Source: CAZHLD01 sp964533185 (lineage in GTDB: Bacteria > Acidobacteriota > Terriglobia > Acidiferrales > UBA7541). From it: a DNA stretch of 64,000 nucleotides. The notes beneath the pieces were generated by a model. It was not told the DNA's origin. It was given only the letters and a program-made list of their open reading frames with translations, and did no database searches. The position numbers and the translations under genes were made by a program. The stretch lies in the NCBI GenBank assembly GCA_964533185.1, contig CAZHLD010000005.1, positions 31,456 to 95,455 on the forward strand. Direction: 5' to 3'. Below, piece by piece: positions 44,480-52,237 of the stretch (its first letter is position 1; each line of letters starts with the position of its first letter).

Positions 44480-45232
44480 CTACATGGGCTTCTTGAATTT
44501 GGCGTCGTCGATGGGGAGGTTGTGCTTGACCTCGGAGAGGGTGATGACGCTGGAGAACTGCGGGTTGTCCTGGCGGATGGTGAAGGGCAACTTGACGCCG
44601 TCCACGTCTTTGTAGTTGGAGAAGTACGTTTCGATCTTGATCGGGCCTGCGGGAGAATCGCGCTCGGAGACGGCGCGGACAAGCAGCCCGTTTTCGGCGT
44701 CAAACGAGAACAGGCGGGGCGAACCTTCAGCGGGGGCGGCCTCGACGACCCAGACATCGCGGTTGGCCACCTTGTCAGAGCCTTTCACGGACATCTTGTG
44801 GTAAAACTCGCGAAACTTAATCGGGAGGTAAAAGCTGCTGAGCTTGGCGTTGGCCACTTGCTCGGGGGTGTAGTCGTTGAGGCCGGCCTGGGGATTGTCG
44901 GTCCAGCCGCGGGAGCCGTCCCAGGCATTGCGGATGGTGCCGAAACCTTGGATGTCAATCACGGTGAGGGTGGCGTTGGGAGCCTTGGCATAAATCTCGA
45001 TGCTGCCGGCGGCGCCCTGGTCGGGGACTTCAAAGGTTCCCTTGGAGACGCGGGAGTTGAGCTTTTCGAGCGCGGCGGCGCCGCCGAGGGCCGCCACGTA
45101 TTTGTCGAAGATTTCGTCAACCGTAGGAGCTGGCGTGGAAGCGGGAGGCGGAGTGGGCGTGGCCGGCGCTTGAGCGGAGACGGTCGCGGTCAACAGCAGA
45201 GCAAATATAGAGGTACTTACAATGCGCTTCAT
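44480..45232 (-). CDS. Exported lipoprotein-sorting-like protein, hypothetical
   Basis: 250 residues. Signal peptide (MKRIVSTSIFALLLTATVSA), Pro/Thr-rich linker, then a beta-rich domain from TVDEIFDKYVAALGG through FSFDAENGLLVRAVSERDSPAGPIKIETYFSNYKDVDGVKLPFTIR. This resembles outer-membrane-lipoprotein-sorting (LolA/LolB/DUF4292-like) folds common in Acidobacteriota. ATG at 45232 follows AAAGGAGCCCTTG. Its TAG stop coincides with the GTAG foot of a REP-like hairpin. Confidence 0.75.
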   Translation of the reverse strand: MKRIVSTSIFALLLTATVSAQAPATPTPPPASTPAPTVDEIFDKYVAALGGAAALEKLNSRVSKGTFEVPDQGAAGSIEIYAKAPNATLTVIDIQGFGTIRNAWDGSRGWTDNPQAGLNDYTPEQVANAKLSSFYLPIKFREFYHKMSVKGSDKVANRDVWVVEAAPAEGSPRLFSFDAENGLLVRAVSERDSPAGPIKIETYFSNYKDVDGVKLPFTIRQDNPQFSSVITLSEVKHNLPIDDAKFKKPM

Positions 45233-45522
45233 CAAGGGCTCCTTTGGAAATGTAAGCCTCCGGGTCCGGGCCGTGAAGTCACAGACGGCAGCAGGTGGCG
45301 CACTCAAGGATACTACGAAAGAGGGCGAGGAATGTATCAGCACTGCGCGATGGCGAAGAGATGAAAGAGGGAAACCACAGGCACGTAGTAGCGTGCCCCT
45401 ACGGTCCTCCGCGCGAGCGAGTTGCGAGGAGGATTCGTTGAGATCCTTCGCGTCCCGGCATCGCAACCTATTGCCGGGACGCTCGGGATGACGAGCGAGC
45501 GGACAGCGGCGTAAAGCCGCCG
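45233..45522 (+). repeat. REP-like hairpins and a family A hairpin
   Basis: 45380-45402: GGCACG..CGTGCC with CCTAC foot. 45441-45493: family A, GATCCTTCG/CTCGGGATGAC with inner TCCCGGC/GCCGGGA. 45506-45525: GCGGC/GCCGC with CGCTAC foot that contains the next gene's stop. Confidence 0.75.
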
Positions 45523-46389
45523 CTACTTGGTGAGGCCGCGTTTGAAGGGGTGCTCGAGGCTGAGGTAGAGGAAGATGCCCCACTGCGCGCGGCCGGAGCG
45601 CGCAATTTCAAAGGGGAAGCCGACGCCGGGAACGATCTGAAGGCCGCTCGTGAAATTATGGGCCCAGCGGATGGCGGGGTTGAGGATGACGGTCTGCTCG
45701 CGACGGATGAGACCGGGGGCAATGACGGCGGCTTCGTTGAGATAGAGAGTTTCGAGGAGCAGATTGACGCGCGAGTGGACAAGCCAGACGAAGCTCTGGC
45801 CGAGATTGACGCTGTGGGAGCTGGCGCGGTCGCCGACTTCGTTTTTCGCGTGAGGGACGATGGTGGCGCCGGCGTTAAAATGGAGCGCGAGTCTTTCTGT
45901 GGCGAGGACGCTGACGGGCAGGTTGAGTTGAACGCCGGTTGCGCCGACGCCGCGTCCGAAGCGGGACTTGCCGCTCGGGACGAGCAGACTCACGCGCGGG
46001 GCGAAGGCGACGCGGGCATCGCCATCGCCGATGAGTTGATAGCGCCAGTTGATGAGCAGGTCACCGAAGCCGGTGCCCGAGCCAGGGAAATCGGGCGAGT
46101 TGATGGCAGTGAGGGTGTAGCTGAACTGGTGGTGCGGGGCGGGGTTGATGGGCCACTCCTGCGTGAAGGAGTAAACCCATTGGCGCCTGACGCTGTTGCG
46201 GAGAAATGCGTTGATGTGCTGGACGACGCCGAATTCCTGGTTGTAGGCCTCTTCGAGAAGAAAGCTGTTGTCGGCGATGCGCTCGGCGGAAGGGGGCATC
46301 TGCGGAGCTGGAGCCGGTGAAGGAGGCTGCTGCGCGAATGCAGCGCGCGGCAGCATGAGAGCAAGGAGCAGTAGCGCGAGCTTGAGCAC
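45523..46389 (-). CDS. Outer-membrane beta-barrel-like protein of a metal operon
   Basis: 288 residues from the GTG at 46389, preceded by GGGGGAGG; longer in-frame extension runs through the neighbouring gene. Signal peptide (LKLALLLLALMLPRAAFA). The rest has alternating hydrophobic strands (HHQFSYTLTAINSPDF, LLINWRYQLIGDGDARVAF, GVQLNLPVSV, FLYLSLEHPFKRG), like outer-membrane transporters of the MetA-pathway/phenol type. It is last in an apparent four-gene unit with the copper oxidase. Its TAG stop lies in a REP-like GTAG foot. Confidence 0.7.
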   Translation of the reverse strand: MLKLALLLLALMLPRAAFAQQPPSPAPAPQMPPSAERIADNSFLLEEAYNQEFGVVQHINAFLRNSVRRQWVYSFTQEWPINPAPHHQFSYTLTAINSPDFPGSGTGFGDLLINWRYQLIGDGDARVAFAPRVSLLVPSGKSRFGRGVGATGVQLNLPVSVLATERLALHFNAGATIVPHAKNEVGDRASSHSVNLGQSFVWLVHSRVNLLLETLYLNEAAVIAPGLIRREQTVILNPAIRWAHNFTSGLQIVPGVGFPFEIARSGRAQWGIFLYLSLEHPFKRGLTK

Positions 46390-46457
46390 GAAGCAACCTC
46401 CCCCGAAGCAAGCGTGACGCGCAAAGGTTAAGGGCGCGTTACAGAGAATCGAAACGC

Positions 46458-47123
46458 TCACCAAACACCGGGGAGCAGGCGAAAGCGGACGCGAGCAGCA
46501 TAGTCTGCATGGCCTTCGAGTTCGGATTGCAGCAGGCGATCTTCGAGACGAGTGCGACGCAGTAAAATCGCCAGCAGGGACAGAATGGGCAGCAGGGCCC
46601 ACCAGGAACCCAGGGCAACCGGAATTGCCGGGAAGAGCAAAAGCGCCACGGCGTAGCCGGGATGACGGACGAAGCGATACGGGCCGTCGGTGATGACGTG
46701 ATGGCCGCGGTCGCGCTGGATGCGGGCGTCGGAGGAGAAGAAACGGTTGGTGGCCATGGCCCACATCCAGACCGTGAGGCCCAGGGCCACCAGCACAAGC
46801 GCAGCCCAGTGGACGGCCGGGGGGACGCGGGACCAGTGGAAGCGGCCGGCGTCCAGTCCGGAAATCAGAAAACAGGCGAGCATGCAAAGTGCGGCCAGCT
46901 TCCGCATGTGCGGGTCTTTGCCGCCCGGGCCGGGCTTCATGCGCTCGCGGAGGAGCGTGGGGTCGTTGCGGTGGACCACCAGGACACCGGCCAAGCCGAT
47001 GCCGAAAAACACCGCCAGGAAGGCCCAGAAGGCGGGGAGGTCCCAGCGGCCCGCGGCCCCGAACAGCAGAGCTGCCAACAGTGCGAACGCTAGAGCAACC
47101 CGCCCGAGTAGATTCAAAAACAT
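46458..47123 (-). CDS. Isoprenylcysteine carboxyl methyltransferase-like membrane protein
   Basis: 221 residues with five or six hydrophobic segments and the C-terminal SAM-binding signature GPYRFVRHPGYAVALLLF typical of the ICMT/PEMT family. Bacterial members methylate small or unknown substrates; prenylated proteins are not expected here. It lies 11 bases after the ZIP transporter gene and 68 before the outer-membrane protein, so it belongs to that operon. Role there unknown. Confidence 0.8.
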   Translation of the reverse strand: MFLNLLGRVALAFALLAALLFGAAGRWDLPAFWAFLAVFFGIGLAGVLVVHRNDPTLLRERMKPGPGGKDPHMRKLAALCMLACFLISGLDAGRFHWSRVPPAVHWAALVLVALGLTVWMWAMATNRFFSSDARIQRDRGHHVITDGPYRFVRHPGYAVALLLFPAIPVALGSWWALLPILSLLAILLRRTRLEDRLLQSELEGHADYAARVRFRLLPGVW

Positions 47124-47134
47124 GATGGGTTACC

Positions 47135-48340
47135 TCACACCGACAGGAAGAGGCCGGTAACATACATGACCGCCAAACCGGCAAGGAAGCCGGCGAGGTT
47201 GGCGGGAGTGAGAAGCGCGGGTGCAGTGCCGCGCTTCATTTGCGAGAGGATTTCGATAACGACTTGAAAAACGGCGCCGGCACCGATGGCGAGGAAGAGC
47301 ACGGCGAGAACGGGTGAGGGAGCGAAGGCGCCAAGAGAGGTGCCGAAGATGGTCGGGAGGCCGGCGAGAGCGCCGAGCCACAGGAGATGCAGCCAGGAGA
47401 CAGCACCTTCGCCCTTACCGAGACGCGAGCGAACAATCGGGGCGACGACGGCGACACCTTCGGTGAGGTTGTGAATCATGAAGCCGACGATAAGCAGCGC
47501 GCCAGTGGCGATCTCACCGAGAGCATAGGCGCCGCCAATGGCGAGGCCCTCGCCGAGGTTGTGAACGCCAATGCCAAAGGCGACCAAGTAAGCGAGAAGC
47601 AAGGCGGAGCTGCCTTGCTGCTGAATGCCTGCGCGGCGGCGTTCGAGAAAGCGCGTCAGCGTGAACAGGCCCAGCAGGCTGATGGAAAGGCCGATCAGAA
47701 TTAGCGCCACACCCTGGAACGGGCCGGGCAGTTCGCCAGCCTGCTCGAAGCCGTCGTGGAGAGCGTCCACGCCGAGAAACACTAGCAGACCGATCGTGAG
47801 GCTGATGAGGAAGCCGTAGCTGCGTTCGCCGAGGTTGCGCAGAAAGGGCAGCCAGAGAATGCCGAGAAAAACAGGGATCACACCGACGTACACGCCCAGC
47901 ATCGAGAAGGTCCAGAGGCTGTGTGCGGTGAAGAGCGGCGTGGCGGTGGCGACTTCGATCTTGTGGCTGAAGGGCAGGCCAGCAGCGGTGAAAAGGACAA
48001 TTTCATATGGCTCGCCTTCGGTCCAGGGATACGGGATGCGAACGCGAGCGGTGGCGAGGCGGGGGAGGGTCGGCGAAGGCTCGACAGTGAACTCCCACGA
48101 GGCGCGGTTGAGCCAGCCAACCTGGACTTGGGAGAGGGTGACTTCGTTGGGGCCAACGTTGCGGACGTGGGCGACAATTTCGTCGGGGAGAAAGACGACG
48201 CGCTCGAAGGCGAGCTGTTCGACCGGCGCGGGAGAGTTAAAGCGGAGGCCGCCGCTTGAGCGATAAAAGACTACGAGAAGAACAGCGAGCAGGACGAGCG
48301 GCGCAAGAAAGCTGAGCCAGACGAGCGGGCGCGACTTCAC
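47135..48340 (-). CDS. ZIP-family metal transporter with N-terminal extracytoplasmic domain
   Basis: 401 residues. An N-terminal helix is followed by ~110 residues of beta-rich soluble sequence (FNSPAPVEQLAFERVVFLPDE to VATATPLFTAHS), then a ZIP transporter with eight hydrophobic segments. The binuclear metal site is in HNLGEGLAIGGAYALGE (TM4) and IHNLTEGVAVVAP (TM5). ZIPs move zinc, iron, or other divalent ions towards the cytoplasm. Only 3 bases separate it from the copper oxidase gene, so a shared function with copper or another oxidisable metal is likely (inference). The soluble domain is an unusual addition. Confidence 0.85.
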   Translation of the reverse strand: MKSRPLVWLSFLAPLVLLAVLLVVFYRSSGGLRFNSPAPVEQLAFERVVFLPDEIVAHVRNVGPNEVTLSQVQVGWLNRASWEFTVEPSPTLPRLATARVRIPYPWTEGEPYEIVLFTAAGLPFSHKIEVATATPLFTAHSLWTFSMLGVYVGVIPVFLGILWLPFLRNLGERSYGFLISLTIGLLVFLGVDALHDGFEQAGELPGPFQGVALILIGLSISLLGLFTLTRFLERRRAGIQQQGSSALLLAYLVAFGIGVHNLGEGLAIGGAYALGEIATGALLIVGFMIHNLTEGVAVVAPIVRSRLGKGEGAVSWLHLLWLGALAGLPTIFGTSLGAFAPSPVLAVLFLAIGAGAVFQVVIEILSQMKRGTAPALLTPANLAGFLAGLAVMYVTGLFLSV

Positions 48341-48343
48341 GGG

Positions 48344-49423
48344 CTACTTCCCTGCCCCGCGGTGGTGGGGCGCGCCCTTAGGAACCGGAGGTAAGGCTGA
48401 CGAGGACGCCTTGCGAGTGGCGTCTCCTTTGACAACGAACCAACCCATGAGGCCGAGCTCCATGTGCTCAGAGAAGTGGCACTGGAACATGAATGGGCCA
48501 GGGTGGTCGTACTTGAATTCGAGGATGGCGCGCTCGGCGATGCCGAGGCTGACTACGTCGGTAAGCTCGGCCGACTTGAGAGCGGTGCCGGAACGGATGA
48601 GATCGAACATATTGCCGTGGATGTGCGGCGCCATCATCTCCTCGAACATGTTGAGGACGTACATGCGGACCGGCTCGCCCTTCTGAAGCTCGATGGGGTG
48701 GTCAGCGTACTGAAAGGCCTTGCCGTTCCAGGCGTAGAAATCGGCGTCGCCGTCGCGGTCGAGGTCGAAGGCGCTCATCACCATGGCCAGCTCCTTCATC
48801 GGCGGGCGGCCCTGCTTGGGGTCAATGATCATCATGCCGTAGAGGCCGTTGTGGATGTGCTGGCTCGCCGGCATCGAGTGGCAGTGGTACGGAAAGACGC
48901 CGTAGGGCCGGGCAATAAACTCGTAAGTGTAGCTGCCTCCGGGGGGAACCATTTCGAAGACGCCGTCCATGTCCGCGGGATGAATGCCGTGGAAGTGGAT
49001 GGTGTGCGGCACGGAACCTTTGTTGATGAGCTTGATGCGCATCAGCTCGCCTTCGCGGCCGCGGATGATGGGCCCGGGGACGGAGCCGTTGAAGGTCCAG
49101 GACGGGACGCGGATGCCGGGTGCGACTTCGTGCTCGACATCCTGGACCATGAGCTCGTACTCGTGAACCGGCTGGCTCGTGGGCGGTGGAGGAACGGGGT
49201 TGTAAACCTGGTCGGAAGCGAGGCGCTTTTCCGGATAGACGTACTGAAAGGTGTCGCTGCCGAGCGTGGGGGGCCGGTGGTGGCTGACGGGATGGGCCGT
49301 GCGTGCGGCATCGGCGCGTACGGGCGCAGCCGGGCGAGCGCCGTACCACGCGGCGATGGTCGCGAGAGCAATCAGAAGGACCAGCGAGAGGATCGTCCAT
49401 CGGTCTGTGCGCGGGGTAATCAT
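48344..49423 (-). CDS. Two-domain multicopper oxidase, membrane anchored
   Basis: 359 residues with an N-terminal membrane anchor or signal (ILSLVLLIALATIAAW). Two cupredoxin domains: domain 1 has HFHGIHPAD and YHCHSMPASQHIHNGLYG; domain 2 has HIHGNMF and FQCHFSEHMELGLMG. Both have a Cys and the following His typical of a type 1 copper site, with Leu at the axial position, and the HxH pairs of the trinuclear centre. It may oxidise metal ions or organics with O2; a nitrite reductase role is less likely. GGAGGATGTC precedes the start, and a strong promoter lies upstream. First gene of the metal operon. Confidence 0.88.
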   Translation of the reverse strand: MITPRTDRWTILSLVLLIALATIAAWYGARPAAPVRADAARTAHPVSHHRPPTLGSDTFQYVYPEKRLASDQVYNPVPPPPTSQPVHEYELMVQDVEHEVAPGIRVPSWTFNGSVPGPIIRGREGELMRIKLINKGSVPHTIHFHGIHPADMDGVFEMVPPGGSYTYEFIARPYGVFPYHCHSMPASQHIHNGLYGMMIIDPKQGRPPMKELAMVMSAFDLDRDGDADFYAWNGKAFQYADHPIELQKGEPVRMYVLNMFEEMMAPHIHGNMFDLIRSGTALKSAELTDVVSLGIAERAILEFKYDHPGPFMFQCHFSEHMELGLMGWFVVKGDATRKASSSALPPVPKGAPHHRGAGK

Positions 49424-49458
49424 GACATCCTCCGTATCTTAAGTATGATTAACAGGAC

Positions 49459-49488
49459 ATGATAAGCGTAATTAATGCAGTTTGTCAA
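49459..49488 (-). promoter_or_regulatory. Sigma70-type promoter of the copper oxidase operon
   Basis: On the minus strand, TTGACA (49488-49483) and TATCAT (49464-49459) with an 18-base spacer (TTATCA gives 17). The region to the ATG is unusually AT-rich (TTAATCATACTTAAG) for this genome and could hold an operator. Confidence 0.7.
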
Positions 49489-49696
49489 GCAGAGTTTCCA
49501 GGCCGGCAAGGGGAAAGGAGCGATGGAAAGCAGATTCCTCGCCCCGACAAGAAACGGCAGGGCCCGAAATGACCAGAAAAAGAACCGGCCAGAGGCCGGG
49601 GCTCCCGCGGGGCGCTGCCTTGCACCCCGGCTGGCGAGAGGCCAGCGCTCCAGGAGGGAACAGAAAGCGGCGGCAAGCCGCCGCACTCCAATAGGG
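49489..49696 (+). repeat. Family A hairpin and three REP-like hairpins
   Basis: 49529-49574: GATTCCTCG / CCCGAAATGACC, a worn family A copy. 49585-49605: CCGGCC/GGCCGG with GCTCC foot. 49630-49651: GCTGGC/GCCAGC with GCTCC foot. 49667-49689: GCGGC/GCCGC with ACTCC foot. Here the foot is CTCC (GGAG on the minus strand) rather than CTAC. Confidence 0.75.
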
Positions 49697-50905
49697 TCAG
49701 GAGCGGAGGCGGTCGAGGGCGCGGGAGAGGATGGAGGAGAGGGCGGAGAGGTCAGCGACGCTGCCCTGAGCGAAGTCGCGGGTGCCGCCTCCCTTCCCTG
49801 CGCCGGCGAGAGATTCCTTGAGAAGAGCGTTCATGTCTGCGGAGAGACCGGCGGACTGGGCAAAGACGATGTGTCCGCCGGAACGCGAACCGAGAAGAAC
49901 CTGGAGGTTTGCTTCGGCGGCGAGCTTGGAGGCGAGGAGGCGGAGGTAGTCGGGGTCGGCTTCGTCGAAGATGCGCTGGACGACGCGCGGCGCGCCTGGC
50001 TTGCCGGGGCAAAGTTCGGTAGCGAGCAGGAGAAGGGCTTCGACGCCGGCGAGGTGCTCGACGAGGCGCTGGCGGGCTCGATGGCTGGTCTGACACTCTT
50101 CGAGGGCACGGCGAAGCATGTCGGGGAGTTCGGGCTGACCGCAACTAAGCAGTCGCGCGGATTCGGCGAGGAGCGTCTGGTCGGCGCGGGCGGCCCGGAC
50201 GGCGCGCGTGCCGCAGACAAACTCGACGCGCCAGTTCTGCTTCACCTTTTCGCACTTGCGGAGGAGCAACGAGCCAATCTGTCCCGTGCGGGCGACGTGA
50301 GTGCCGCCGCAGGGCTGGCGGTCGCAGCTTTCAATTTCGAGGACGCGGATGGGGCCATCGCGTTCGACGGCTTTGCGGACGCCGAGGGAGGCCAGCTCGG
50401 CGGCGGTGCAGAGGCGGATCGCGACGGGGCGGTCGTCGGAGATGATTTCGTTGGCCCGGAGCTCGACCTTTTCAGGCTGGGCGGGAGAGATGGCCGGAGC
50501 GGCGAGGTCTATCGTGGAGACGTCGCGGCCGAGATGGAAGGAAACGGTGGGCCAGTTCAGAAGCTCGATAAACACGGCAGAGAGAAGATGCTGGCCGGTG
50601 TGCTGCTGCATGTGGTCGAAGCGGCGAGGCCAGTCGATGGCGGCGTGGGTGCGGCCGGGAGTGAAAGGCATGTCGGTGACGTGGACGATGGCGCCGTCGT
50701 CGCGCTCGAAGACGTCGAGGACGGTGGCGAGGGAGAGTTTGCCGGTGTCGTGCGGCTGGCCGCCGGAGGTGGGATAGAAGGCGGTGCGGTCGAGCACGAC
50801 GTGAAAGCGCTGCTCGGCGCCGGGCGCAGGAGCGGGCTCGGAAGAGACGACGACGGCGTCGAATTCGCGCAGGAAGGAGTCGGAGTAATACAGGCGCTCG
50901 GTCAT
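49697..50905 (-). CDS. Alanyl-tRNA editing protein AlaX-L-like with DHHA1 domain
   Basis: 402 residues from the ATG at 50905. Removes serine or glycine mischarged on tRNA-Ala. The editing domain has zinc ligands in RFDHMQQHTGQHLLSAVF and CDRQPCGGTHVARTG; the C-terminal part with SRSGGHIVFAQSAGLSADMNALLKE and GGGTRDFAQGSV is a DHHA1 domain like that at the end of alanyl-tRNA synthetase. The catalytic synthetase domain is missing, so it works in trans. It lies 28 bases after thrC on the same strand. Confidence 0.9.
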   Translation of the reverse strand: MTERLYYSDSFLREFDAVVVSSEPAPAPGAEQRFHVVLDRTAFYPTSGGQPHDTGKLSLATVLDVFERDDGAIVHVTDMPFTPGRTHAAIDWPRRFDHMQQHTGQHLLSAVFIELLNWPTVSFHLGRDVSTIDLAAPAISPAQPEKVELRANEIISDDRPVAIRLCTAAELASLGVRKAVERDGPIRVLEIESCDRQPCGGTHVARTGQIGSLLLRKCEKVKQNWRVEFVCGTRAVRAARADQTLLAESARLLSCGQPELPDMLRRALEECQTSHRARQRLVEHLAGVEALLLLATELCPGKPGAPRVVQRIFDEADPDYLRLLASKLAAEANLQVLLGSRSGGHIVFAQSAGLSADMNALLKESLAGAGKGGGTRDFAQGSVADLSALSSILSRALDRLRS

Positions 50906-50933
50906 GGTAAGTGATTGCGGCATGGACGCTGCG

Positions 50934-52103
50934 TTACGGGAGGGCACGCTCCCAGGCCTCAGAGTATTTGTAACCGGTGCCGGTGTTGAAGAGTACAACG
51001 GAGTCGCCGGGGCGAATCCAATTTTGCGCAACGAGTTTCCTTGCTGCCACGAGGGTGGCGGCACCTTCGGGGGCGACGAAAAGACCTTCCAGAGCGGCGA
51101 GGTCGCGGGCAGCGGCGAGCATTTCGTCGTCAGTGGCGGAGACAGCGATGCCGCGGCTTTCGCGGAGAGCGTTGAGGACGAGGAAATCGCCCAGCGCCTT
51201 AGGGACGCGAAGGCCGGAGGCGATGGTGGCGGCGCCGTCCCAGAATTCGGAGGCGTTGGCGTTTTGCTCGAAGGCTTTGACGATGGGAGCGCAGCCGGAG
51301 GCCTGCACGACGACCATGCGCGGGCGTTCGCGGCCGATCCAGCCGAGGGCCTGCATCTCGTCGAAGGCTTTCCACATGCCGATGAGGCCGACGCCGCCGC
51401 CGGTGGGGTAGATGATGACTTCGGGGAGGCGACCGTCGAACTGCTCGAAGAGCTCGTAGGCCATGGTCTTCTTGCCTTCGATGCGATACGGCTCTTTGAG
51501 GGTGGAGACGTCGAACCAGCCTTCGGCGGACTTGTGCTCGGCGACATATTTGCCGCAGTCGGAGATGAGGCCGGGGATTTTGCGCACGTCGGCGCCGAAG
51601 GCGCGGCACTCGAGGACGTTGGCCGCGGGCGTGTCGGCAGGCATGACGATGACGCTGCGAAGACCAGCGCTTGCGGCATAGGCGGCGAGTGCGCCGCCGG
51701 CATTGCCGGCGGTGGGGATAGCGAGAGTCTGTGCGCCGAGGTTGAGCGCAACGGTGACCGCGGCGGAAAGGCCGCGGGCTTTGAAGGAGCCGGTGGGGTT
51801 GAGACCTTCGTCTTTGATAAAGAGTTTATCGAGACCGATGCTGGCGCCGGCACGGCGGGCGTGGAGAAGAGGGGTCATGCCTTCGCCGAGAGACACGTAT
51901 GGCGGCGGAGGAAGTACTTCGGCGTAGCGCCACATGTTGGCGGGGCGAGAGGCGAGGGCGGCGTGGGTGAGGGTGCGGGCGGCGGCGCGGAGGTCGTAAC
52001 GGGCGAGAAGAGGTTTGCCGCAGGAGCAAAGATTTTGGAGCCGGGTGTGGGAGTGCTGCTTGGCGCAGGCAGAGCATTCGAGATGGGTGAGGGTGCTGGG
52101 CAT
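50934..52103 (-). CDS. thrC: Threonine synthase
   Basis: PLP enzyme converting phosphohomoserine to threonine. 389 residues from the ATG at 52103. An N-terminal zinc-ribbon-like segment (LECSACAKQ..LCSCGKP) as in some threonine synthases, PLP lysine Lys108 in GLNPTGSFKARG, PTAGNAGGALAAYAASAG, and the phosphate loop PTGGGVGLIGMWKAFDEM. Cysteate synthase has a similar layout and is the main alternative. No ACT domain. Confidence 0.88.
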   Translation of the reverse strand: MPSTLTHLECSACAKQHSHTRLQNLCSCGKPLLARYDLRAAARTLTHAALASRPANMWRYAEVLPPPPYVSLGEGMTPLLHARRAGASIGLDKLFIKDEGLNPTGSFKARGLSAAVTVALNLGAQTLAIPTAGNAGGALAAYAASAGLRSVIVMPADTPAANVLECRAFGADVRKIPGLISDCGKYVAEHKSAEGWFDVSTLKEPYRIEGKKTMAYELFEQFDGRLPEVIIYPTGGGVGLIGMWKAFDEMQALGWIGRERPRMVVVQASGCAPIVKAFEQNANASEFWDGAATIASGLRVPKALGDFLVLNALRESRGIAVSATDDEMLAAARDLAALEGLFVAPEGAATLVAARKLVAQNWIRPGDSVVLFNTGTGYKYSEAWERALP

Positions 52104-52237
52104 CGAGGGCGCGAGTTTAGCATACGCGAAAGTGGCGGGTGACAGGCGGCAGGTGGCAGGTCGTGGTAAGCTGCGCGGCGCTCGGAGAAACCTCCGCGTC
52201 TGAAGACGCGGGCGACAGGATGCGGAAGGAGAACACA

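Noticed and set aside
45523..47184. 553-codon fused protein spanning the outer-membrane protein and upstream gene
   Set aside because: The upstream part overlaps the ICMT-like gene in another frame; the GTG at 46389 with GGGGGAGG is the better start.
48344..49423. Copper nitrite reductase (NirK)
   Set aside because: Ligand spacing after Cys and the HCH pattern fit two-domain oxidases better, and no nitrogen genes are nearby.
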